A stretch of DNA of 64,000 nucleotides, from NCBI GenBank assembly GCA_027946365.1, contig JAPEUQ010000016.1, positions 186,001-250,000 of the forward strand, written 5' to 3'. The notes under the pieces were generated by a model that worked only from the letters and a program-made list of their open reading frames with translations, searched no databases and had not been told where the DNA came from. This stretch comes from Kalmusia sp. IMI 367209 (taxonomy: Eukaryota; Ascomycota; Dothideomycetes; Pleosporales; Didymosphaeriaceae). Below, piece after piece: positions 44,570-53,477 of this stretch (position 1 is the stretch's first letter; every line of letters begins with the position of its first letter). The translations under genes and the position numbers were made by a program.

Positions 44570-46805
44570 CTAGAAAGAAATTCTCGGAGCTCATTTGGAA
44601 TTCCAGTTCTTTGTTCTGACCGATCGAAGTTTGATCTGGAGATTCACTCATTCTCTCGTGCACTTTGCGTTGTTCTGATTCTATCTCTGGGATAGAGCGG
44701 GAATTATTAGCCTCGTTCGGCTCTCTTTTCGCATGACTGTGCGACTGTACACCTAGTGCGGGTGTGTTGACTTTGCTCAACTTTTCATTTCTTCTTTTGA
44801 TACTGGCGCCAATATGTGAGTGAGAAATAGCTTCGATGGAATTTTTGGTTTGTCGTGTTGGATACCCTGAATCTATAGACCTTGACTTGTCAGGCTCCCT
44901 CGCACGCTTCGTCTCCGTAAGTTGTCTTGGTCTCTCCTTGATATCATCGATGTCTGTCATACTTCGACTTTGTCTTTTATCAACGCTGTCTTCTCCACGT
45001 CGTCCTCGCCTCTCCTCAAAACTACTAGAATCTTCCACAGAGTCGCTCCTGATGCGATCTCGGGACTGAGGTTGCATTGAGTATTGTTGCTGCATGAGCT
45101 TTGCAGAACGTGCTTCCCGCCCCCGTCTTTTGGCAGCTTCCCGCTCTCTAGACATTTGCTCCTGTTCTAGCAGGAGGAGATGGTGGCGTTCGCTAATATT
45201 CGTTGGTCTTGTAGGAATTCTAACTGTCTTTATTTCGTCCTCTGTAAGCTGGCTGCGTCGCTCTTTTGAGTGATCAAGCTGTGCACCAACCAAAGCCTGT
45301 TCAAGTAGAGCTGTCTGGATTTTGTTTGCATTTTTTTGTCTTGAGTCTTCTTTTGTGCGATTGGTGTTGGCCTTATCTAGCTTTTGTTCCTTGGCTATAA
45401 ATATGTCTTTATTGCGGGCTGAGTTTGCTGTTTGTTGCCGACTGTTGATACATTCTAGTTCTGACAATTCAGCATGATTGAGCGGTGAGTAAGGTCCGTT
45501 CTCGCTCTCAAGGCCTCTGCTAGGTCGATCTTTGTGAAGTGGGCTCAGTGCTGGGGATGACGGGTACTCAACAGTCGTGGGAAATCGAGAGAGCGGAACA
45601 GCAATACTTGCCTGCTCAGGTTGTGGCAGTGTGTTGATGCGCTGTGTAGAATTCTTACGAACAATGTTTGGACCGTTGCGCTGAGTAGAACCTTTGTGCT
45701 GAACTAGTGGGTTCGTATTTTGTAGGGACCTTCTGCCTCTGTCGATGTCTATGGGCGAGCCCTGGATTTTTGTCGGTATGGAATTGTCTGAGTGATTGTT
45801 ACCGTAAAAGGACGAAGGCCTATATTCTCTTGAAAAGGGATTGCAGTCTGCATAATGCGTTATGCCGGGATTGTATTCGTTACTGACGATAGGCATGGAA
45901 TATAGTGGTAGGCTAGGCATCCTTGAGGGATCTCCAGGGTTGAAAGGGCTAGCGAAATTGACATCGTTGGCTGGAAAGGACTGAGATAAGCTCACACTAT
46001 TACGACGGCTTAGGTCGCGTGCTGGAAGCGTCTGGGGATGAATTTGATCACTAGCAGAGTCTGACAACGAGGATGGCTCTCGATATAGAACGACCCTAGG
46101 GCTATTTTCGGTTGAGGACGAAGCTCGCGAATCTTTGTTACGCAGAGATGGGCGATGACGAACTGGAAGAGTGGCAGTAGCTGTTGGGTCGCTGCCTTGC
46201 GTGGAAAAATGCCCATGACCTTGAATTGCGTAGGGGAGAGAACGTTGGGCCGCGTTACGTAACGTGTATGTGTCAGGATCCTTTTCCTGCTCTTTCTTTG
46301 GAGCAGAGGTAGTTGGTGTAGGGCCCGGTGTCGGTACTCTTCTCAGAGGATTAGGATCTCGCACATCTTTCTCTCTGTCTTTTTCATATACCGGATACTT
46401 CTTCTCCTTTCCCTTATTCGAATGACCGATCTTGACAGCTCCAGGCGCTGTATATCTTCTTTCCTTATTTTCAGGGCGTGAATTACCGAACGTGATAATT
46501 ATCTCTGGCTTCATCACTTGTTTATCTTCGCCAGAAAGACTGCGTCTAATGGTACGCTGATCAGCGAATGGATTATCCTCTTCACTTGAGGAGGATGAGT
46601 TGAGGAGGTCAAGATGAGGAACAGAGTCCTTGGCGTTCAACGGCGTAGCTGAATGAGGAAGTGCATGTTTGATGACCCGTTCGCGCGTCGCCGCCGCACA
46701 AACCGAAGCTCCTCCAGCGGCAACGCGCGGACAAGGGAAGGTCTGTTCAATGGAGGTCCTCTTGCCATCATTACCGAAGATGATATGTTCTTCGATCCGA
46801 CACAT
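44511..46805 (-). CDS. Disordered Ser/Arg/Gln-rich protein, likely N-terminal part of the kinase gene
   Basis: 764-residue frame from the ATG at 46805 (MCRIEEHIIFGNDGKRTSIEQTF); the frame upstream to 46871 lacks this conserved-looking start. It has no folded domain I recognise. It is rich in charged and Ser residues, with a coiled-coil-like segment (LLLEQEQMSREREAAKRRGREARSAKL) near residue 590. The frame runs 58 nt past the kinase acceptor at 44570 in a different phase and stops there. That is why I suspect one gene spliced to the kinase domain, with the last about 20 residues being intron or misread. Candidate donors are poor (GTGCAC at 44663 is in phase but not consensus). Confidence 0.5.
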   Translation of the reverse strand: MCRIEEHIIFGNDGKRTSIEQTFPCPRVAAGGASVCAAATRERVIKHALPHSATPLNAKDSVPHLDLLNSSSSSEEDNPFADQRTIRRSLSGEDKQVMKPEIIITFGNSRPENKERRYTAPGAVKIGHSNKGKEKKYPVYEKDREKDVRDPNPLRRVPTPGPTPTTSAPKKEQEKDPDTYTLRNAAQRSLPYAIQGHGHFSTQGSDPTATATLPVRHRPSLRNKDSRASSSTENSPRVVLYREPSSLSDSASDQIHPQTLPARDLSRRNSVSLSQSFPANDVNFASPFNPGDPSRMPSLPLYSMPIVSNEYNPGITHYADCNPFSREYRPSSFYGNNHSDNSIPTKIQGSPIDIDRGRRSLQNTNPLVQHKGSTQRNGPNIVRKNSTQRINTLPQPEQASIAVPLSRFPTTVEYPSSPALSPLHKDRPSRGLESENGPYSPLNHAELSELECINSRQQTANSARNKDIFIAKEQKLDKANTNRTKEDSRQKNANKIQTALLEQALVGAQLDHSKERRSQLTEDEIKTVRIPTRPTNISERHHLLLLEQEQMSREREAAKRRGREARSAKLMQQQYSMQPQSRDRIRSDSVEDSSSFEERRGRRGEDSVDKRQSRSMTDIDDIKERPRQLTETKRAREPDKSRSIDSGYPTRQTKNSIEAISHSHIGASIKRRNEKLSKVNTPALGVQSHSHAKREPNEANNSRSIPEIESEQRKVHERMSESPDQTSIGQNKELEFQMSSENFFLEKEEEAVPIREAHQKEVIR

Positions 46806-47500
46806 TACAACAATTGGGTTGGCCACGTATAAAACCGCCGATGAGGGGTACCAGGTGGTAGGCGGCTGCAAGCCTGGTAATGTGCGTGGTAGGTGTTAGT
46901 CCAACGTGTTGTATTCGGAGCGTACAAATGAGTGTAAGCACCTGTAGTTATACAGGCATATGTCGAAGGTATATTGAAGTGCGGAGCAGGTCGTGATTGA
47001 GGCTGTGAGTAGGTTGAGTCAGCATCGCCTACGCCTGCATCTACATAGCCTTGGCACCAGTAGCGGAAGCCACAAATGTACAGGGGGAGGCGAGTGATGA
47101 AATGAACGTTTTTCGAGGCTTTCTCGCCACTTAACAATGCCATGCCGCTGGTCTACATGTGTCCCCTCTTTAATGGATGATTTAGCTGTGGTCACTCATT
47201 CTATGTGGCAATTGTAATGAAAGGAAGAGTTGTTTCTTAGCAAAGAACATATATATTTCGCAATTAGGTTGTCATCTTCGAGAAGAGTGATATGGTGTCT
47301 TCTAAGTAAGATATAGTCCTATCTCTTATACAGCATCTTGATAGTTTTGGATTTACTTTCAATTCTTTATACGTGTCTTGAGAGAAGTGTAAGGAGTACT
47401 TCTAAGTATCCTCATAATTCCATGTCGTACTACTATACCTCATGTTAGCTTTAGATGGGACCCAGATCTCCAGATATATATGTTAAGTAGACCAAGTCAC
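46806..47500. other. Intergenic region, AT-rich
   Basis: 695 nt between the ATG of the disordered-protein gene and the original stop of the UbiD remnant. Clearly AT-rich from about 47.2 kb. No coding signal recognised. Confidence 0.45.
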
Positions 47501-49100
47501 TCATATATCAAAACCCGTCTGTCGCCATATAGCAATCCCTTTATCCTGAAGCGCCTGTGGATATGAGTGCTGAAAATCAGCCAATTCCCAATCTGGTATT
47601 GCCTTGTATTCGACCGGTAGTAGAACGTCCGAGACGACCTTTCATCTGGTAGGTTTAGACGCTGTTCCGTGAGACGTGTAGGGGATCAGTGGGAACCCAC
47701 GGCGTTGTTGGTAGAAAGTCTCGTCAGTCTCAAGCCTGCATTGAGTGCTGAAGGCAAATAGGACGTCTTTGAAGTTGTAGATATCGATGTCCTCTCCGAC
47801 GAGCACCAAGCGATGAACGCTGTACCCAGCCTTCTCACCAAACACGATGTCACCAATCTGCTTACGAAAGGCGACTAATGTCGTCTTCATACTTAGGAGC
47901 TTTTCAGTATCAATCTTCATCGCGACCCAAGTGACCTGAGTTTCAAATGGGGCGAAGGCTTCCTCAACGGGCAATCCCGCTTCCTGGCACAATGCGCAGT
48001 TCTGAGCTGCAGCAAGCGAGCCGATCATGGTATGCATCTCGTCTGTGATACGACCACAGTTTGAAACAGGCAGAATCGCGTAGTTGCGATGAGTGATCCT
48101 GTCGACCTTATACAGCGTCCAATTGTGAGTGTCGCCTTTGAAGACGTATCCGTGCATTTCTCCGAACGGGCCTTCAGGCGCAGTTTCCGTAACGGAAAGA
48201 GTCCCCTCAAAGATGATCTCTGTATTTGCCGGTAAATATAGGTTGTTTGTTTCGCATTTTACGACATGTGATGGCTCTCCCGTCATGGCACCCACATAAG
48301 AAGCCTCGGAAACACCATCGGGAATGGGCATACTCGAAGCCATAATAGCGGCGGGAGGTAAGCCAAAGTAAAGTGCTTAAGGGACGTCCTTTCCCATTTT
48401 CTTCCACATTTGATGAATCTGCCAGATATGTTGGGGCTGCATAACAAGACCAACGAGGTGATTTTTATCGTTGACCATAGCACGAGCAATGAACCAATTA
48501 GTCTACGTTTCATCTGGCGACTGCACCGCGTGCATTCCATAAGTCTGAACATAACGGCCGCCGTCCGACTGGTGGAGCAGGGGAGCCGGTAATTCTTTGA
48601 AATCGAATTCACTCTTAGACAAAATGTTTTCCTTGCAAGGACCTGTTTCAACGATTCGCGGCTCAATCGGCGCCGTGCGAGCGGGCGACACTATCATTTC
48701 TAGAAATTCCCCTCATGCTGGCGGTAGGTCGAAGCCCAAGATGCCTACCAATCCTGCCACAGATCTCTTCGAAATAGTTTCTTAAAGAGGCTGGCGCTTC
48801 TAGGATTCTCCACAGACCATTCTTTGCCCCTTTGACATTGTTGAAAAGCGGTGTCTTATCGTTGGTCTCGCAAACTTTGCGAATGATCGCTGTAACTTCG
48901 AGGTGAGGATCAACTCCGTCATTGATCTCGACCAAATCATCATCGCGTTTCAATGCCTCAACGAAGGACCGGATCTTCAAATGCGGTTCCAATTGCTCGG
49001 ACACAATGTCGACCTTTCCACTCCGAGGAGCCATGACAAGTTTTGTTCCGAGGATCGGAAGTTGTGTGGCCGTACGAAGGACAATTTTGGATGACTGCAT
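47501..49100 (-). pseudogene. Decayed UbiD-family decarboxylase (Fdc1/ferulic acid decarboxylase type)
   Basis: Relic of a prenylated-FMN-dependent decarboxylase of cinnamic, ferulic or sorbic acid. The start is intact ([15 protein letters not shown], then [50 protein letters not shown]). It then has a one-base shift at the C run 48709-48712. From there a single frame continues to 47501 but is cut by TAG at 48505-48503 (Trp in relatives: TWTNW), TAA at 48379-48377 (Trp in relatives: PWAL) and TGA at 47644-47642 (probably Gly). After the last stop the coding pattern resumes (KVVSDVLLPVEYKAIPDWE). Active-site residues survive in the relic: Arg of FIARAM and both Glu of [12 protein letters not shown]. 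Two nonsense codons are G-to-A type. It is divergent from the UbiX remnant. Confidence 0.9.
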
Positions 49101-49650
49101 ATATAGGAGAGATTAGATCGTATCAAGAAGCCGTTTATATTTATACTAGTTGGGATGTGGTGATGATCCAAAGTGCCCGAGCGCCCAAGCCGAGCTTCCA
49201 CGAATGGACTTCGAGACGGCCGAAGATGCCGCTCAAAATTGAAGAGTGCGGTGCCTTTACTTTAAACAATCTCCGAGATTGACCGAATTATTGAAAATTT
49301 GGGAATCAATGATGACGCTCGTGGTGGCATGCCGTATGTAAGACAACGGTCACCTCACAACTATTTATAACTGTCAAATACAACTAAGCTTTGTACTCCA
49401 TAGCTACTTTACCTCTTCTCTCTATAAGTCCGTAAAGAACGAGAAAGATCTTTAATCAATGTTGCTCGCCCTATTACACTCATGTTGCGTCGCGCTTTTC
49501 TACTTCTTTCCACGACACCACCTTAATTACGACTTTGGCTTCGCAGAACATATTTTCACTACGGCAAAACCATTACGACACCTTTGAACTGCTAGTGTAG
49601 AGCCTTTGATATCCTGTAGTTGTTACGATAGTCATTACCAGTTACCTTTC
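49101..49650. promoter_or_regulatory. Divergent region between UbiD and UbiX remnants
   Basis: 550 nt, AT-rich, between the divergent starts of the two decayed enzymes. Presumably the former shared promoter; no intact site is claimed. Confidence 0.4.
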
Positions 49651-50411
49651 ATGGAAGTTGGAAACGCTACCCATGGCGATGCTGCTCCTTCTCCGGCACT
49701 GGATCGACAAGTAATTGTGCCAATTCGCATCATCGTAGCTATGACTGGTGCAACAGGATCGGTTCTTGGAGTTCGACTGCTGCAAACACTCCGCCGTATG
49801 AATATCGAAACTCATCTAGTGATCAGCCAATGGGCTGCTGCTACTCTAGCTTACAAAACGGACTATACTATCAAAGATCTCAAAGCGCTAGCGTCAAAGA
49901 TTTATTCGGCTTCCGATGTCTCGGCACCTATCTCCAGTGGCTCGTTTCGTACGAAAGAATTGATCATCATTCCATGTAGTATAAAGACCTTAAGCGTAGT
50001 AGCTACAGTATCTGGTGAAGACTTGATTACGAGAGCAGCAGACGTCATTCTGAAAGAGAGAAGAAGGCTGGTTGTCGTTGCGCGTGAGACACGGTTGAAT
50101 GGTACCCATCTGCAGAACATGACAACTATTACCAACAATAGCAGTAGAATCTTTCCACCGATACCCACTTTTACACGAAACCCCAATCTGTGGAAGACAT
50201 CATTGCGCAAAGCGTAGGAAGGATGCTCGATATGTTCGATTTGGATGCAAGAATAGCGAACAGCATAGCAAGCCAAGGTAGAAAAGGACCGGCGACTTGG
50301 TTTAATCTGACTTGCTCCATGTTTCTTAAGAATGCGATTATTTCTGCCTCAATCACACTTAAATCAAGAGGTTGTGGGTTCAAAGAATACATGAAGTCTT
50401 TGTACTGTTGA
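49651..50411 (+). pseudogene. Frameshifted UbiX-family flavin prenyltransferase (Pad1 type)
   Basis: UbiX makes the prenylated FMN cofactor that UbiD enzymes need. From the ATG at 49651 the frame shows IIVAMTGATGSVLGVRLLQTLR, ETHLVISQWAAATL, APISSGSFRTKELIIIPCSIKTL, DLITRAADVILKERRRLVVVARET and NSSRIFPPIPTF. It then runs out of frame. One extra base in the T run at 50169-50172 restores the family C-terminus (KPQSVEDIIAQSVGRMLDMFDLD), which is open to 50411. One base therefore appears deleted. Apart from this the catalytic core is readable, so the loss may be recent or a sequencing slip, but the neighbouring partner is clearly dead. Confidence 0.88.
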
Positions 50412-50493
50412 AAAGGCCTATTCAAACGTATGAGTCAATGTGTTGTATCCGTTTCTTCCCAATTTCGATGATTGACATGATGACTTCCGAGCT

Positions 50494-51044
50494 TTAAGGC
50501 AGTACTCCCAACGCACGCAGCACGAAAGGTGTTTGTTGTGTCGAACCAGCCAATGAGCCACAAGCAGAGCGCTGAAGTCCAAGAGCTGGGAGAATCAGGT
50601 TGCGCAGCTCACTGCGGTTCGTACCAAGTCTTTCCGCATCTGTAGGCGATACGCCGTCCAAGACAAAGCCTGGAACAGACGAATCACCAATGAATTGTGC
50701 TATTGATCCGAGGATTTTTCGATCATTTTCACCTCTATTCATTAACACTGGGATGAGGGTTCGGGATGTCGGAGCTGCTAATATCGCCTCCGAAACAGAA
50801 TTACTGGCTGCTGAATACAATTGCGCAAGTTTACGGTTCTTCTTTGTTGGCTCGACAGGATGGTAACTACACAGGACAGCATGCATGCAGTCGACACAAT
50901 GTTTGTACAACCGAGAATCATTGCATGCGCCTTTCTTTGATGACACGGATAGCATGCCTTCCTACGGTTACCTTTCCGCTGGGTTTTGAGGGCTTCGTTC
51001 GCTTCCTCTGAGAGAGGAATCGCAGTACTGTCGGACATATTCAT
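50494..51044 (-). pseudogene. Truncated, frameshifted Zn2Cys6 regulator (SdrA-like by context)
   Basis: The N-terminus from the ATG at 51044 reads MNMSDSTAIPLSEEANEAL, then RRKACYPCHQRK, the first half of a Zn2Cys6 cluster. A one-base loss near 50929-50932 shifts the frame. The second half continues in the next frame (ACNDSRLYKHCVDCMHAVLCSYHPVEPTKKNRKL). Within it the expected cysteine of the usual RPCKHC block reads Leu-Tyr, which C-to-T and G-to-A changes explain. The second frame stays open only to 50494, about 190 residues in all, far short of normal C6 factors. Its place beside UbiX and UbiD matches the sorbate-decarboxylation regulator sdrA of aspergilli; that identity is inference from context. 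Confidence 0.75.
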
Positions 51045-51791
51045 CAATGGTGCCAAAGGCTAAACTGTGGTGAAAGACGGGCAATAACAGTAGCGGTATC
51101 CTCTAAATGCCAGGCGGAAACAGGTGTCTCCGTAAGAGAGGAGCTTGATTCAGCTGCTAGCGCGACGGCGAATCGGCAACGGTAAGGAACAGCGGTGAAC
51201 ATTAGCTAAGCCTAGTCCTCAACTATATGGTCAAAACGCAATAACTTGATATTAAATATGCCCATATGGAAAGTACACCCTCTAGAAATATCATGCATTT
51301 CAATGACAGCGATTTAGTGGCCCCCAATGCATACTGCATTCAACCAAACATGGCAAATTCATTCACATATTTCCATATGCTACATTGTAAAATGCTTGTT
51401 TTCAAGCGAAGTGATGTGGTGTCGTTGGTGAAGGCGTCGCGTTTCCGTTGGCTTACTCGGGTGCATAGTATTATCCCAATATAGTCTAGCGTCAAAGGTC
51501 ACACCTTTATCATACACAATCAACTTCAGCCTTGTTGAATAAACAGCACTTCATAGCAGATTGCAATTAAACGCTAAAGACAACTTGCAGCCGTCTTAGT
51601 CCGTTTAGATAAGGAAGAGATATAACAGCGGTTGATAGGTTGGTGGACGAATCGAACGCCCTTGGGAGTTCCGACATCCCTCGTATGTACTACCAGGCTT
51701 CACTTGCAGAACAAATGCTTGGAAACATATTGTAGACTAAGAAAGAATAGACTGGATCATACACATGCTACCTATCTCCGAACCTTAAAGG
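51045..51791. other. Intergenic region upstream of the HET-domain gene
   Basis: 747 nt, AT-rich. Around 51278-51370 the sequence loosely resembles the 3' flank of the carboxypeptidase Y gene (about 57535-57615): both contain CATTTCAA, then GCCCC.AATGCAT. No gene recognised. Confidence 0.4.
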
Positions 51792-53357
51792 ATGATCCCT
51801 GGAGGAGGCTCACAGTATGTGGTTAGTATCGAAAGTTGTTCGGTCTACAGACCTCCATCAATCTCTGCTACCCTCACTTTGATCCATGCATGGTTAGACA
51901 ACTGCCAAGACCAACACACTCGAATTCATTGCAAGAAGTACCCAGCTTCTGGTACCCCTCTGCCGACGCGTGCTACAGAGGTTGGAGACGACGACAACAA
52001 CATCCGCCTAGTGAAAACCAAAGGGTCCGTGGGACGATACATAGCTCTGTCCTACTGCTGGGGAATATCCGGCAAAAATTACATGAGCAATGGAAGTACA
52101 ATTGCAAAGAACCTAGAAAACATTCCATGGATCACTCTTCCAAAGACAATACAAGATGCAATCCACGTCAAACGGGGGCTCGGAGTTTCCTTCTTGTGGG
52201 TCGATGCCTTGTGTATCATACAAGATTCAGATGATTGGGATATAGAATCTGAAAAGATGGCCTCCGTATATATGAATGCTTTCCTCACGATTGGCGCTGC
52301 TGCCGCCTCGGATTCTGCAGAAGGCTTTCTGCAGAAGTCTTGGTTACCAGCGGAGGATGTCGAGGATCACACGAGAGATCTGGACAAACACTCGTCACAC
52401 ACGAAAGAGGAAGCAGAAGCATGCATTCATGTGACACGGTCTTCTCCTCTGTTCCAGAGAGCTTGGGCATTCCAAGAGTTTCTCCTCTCTCAACGCGCCG
52501 ATTTTTTTTACCACTACAGGACTTTTGTGGGTTTGCAAGTGTCGCAGCAGATTTCAAAACTCTTCTGACAGAATCGACACCACATGTTTGGATTACAGCC
52601 TCACTGGCTTCATAGGGTTGGGTAAACTTCACATGTCGCACACTTGGTGGAAGTTGGTTGCTGATTACACTTCTCGAGACCTCACATCGAGAGCGATCGC
52701 ATGGCTGCCTTTGCAGGGCTTACACATGCCTTTGCAGAGGCGGAGAAATGGACACCAATACTAGGCCATTGGATAGAAACCTTCCCCCGAGATCTTCTCT
52801 GGCAGGCTACGGAACCCACCAGGCGACTAAAATATGCCAGATACCAAATGCCTACATGGTCCTGGCTTTCTCATCAAGGCACTATTCCAATGAGGTCCGA
52901 TATGGGTTTTGCAAGTTTTACTGCTAGGGTCAGGTTGCTAGATTACAAGCTAATCTGGCTCGGCGAATCCCTCATACGAGACCTAGAGTCCGCGAATGTT
53001 ATCATTGAAGGAGTCGTAGTCAATGCTACTGTTCTGCCAGAAGTCAACAAATGGCGCTTGGAACTATTAGACTCAACGACCAACTTTGTCATTATCCATG
53101 ATGTTTCTTACACTTCTCGGGTGTGTTTATGCTGGATAGATAATGAAGAGGATTATAATTTCATCAACACAAACGGTGTGGGTCTGGAATGTTTCTGCGT
53201 GCAAGTGGGTACATTTGAGTCCAAAAGGACTGGGGCGGGTTATCTACTATTGCGCTGCATAAACGAAGAAGATCATACATATGAAAGGATTGGTTATGGC
53301 TTCTCCCTTGGATCTGAAAAGCTTAGCGGGCCTCTGACAGAGATGCGTCTAGTCTGA
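51792..53357 (+). pseudogene. HET-domain (heterokaryon incompatibility) gene with two compensating frameshifts
   Basis: HET domains act in fungal non-self recognition and cell death after hyphal fusion. The first part reads YIALSYCWGISG, LPKTIQDAIHVKRGLGVSFLWVDALCIIQDSDDW (in pieces), MASVYMNAFLTIGAAAASDSAEGFL and RAWAFQEFLLSQRADFF, which are the conserved HET blocks. Near the T run at 52523-52526 coding shifts by one base into the frame WVCKCRSRF to WWKLVADYTSRDLT. Near 52690 it shifts back to SDRMAAFAGLTHAF, which is the original frame and stays open to the stop at 53357 (WIETFPRDLLWQ, MPTWSWLSHQG). The conserved order of HET-downstream motifs across all three frames argues for one gene with two small indels, not introns. 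Confidence 0.85.
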
Positions 53358-53477
53358 GACCTTGCACGGCAGTAATCTCAATTTCTAGGATCTTATATAC
53401 TTTCTAAAGTCTATTCTCTAGTGTAGTTGAAGTAAATGGAATTTGAACGTGAAAGAAAAAATGCCCATTCAATGCGA

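Noticed and set aside
52525..52764. Intron as explanation of the HET gene frame changes
   Set aside because: The middle segment itself encodes conserved HET-downstream motifs (WWKLVADYTSRDLT), so removing it as intron would delete conserved sequence; no donor/acceptor pair fits both shifts.
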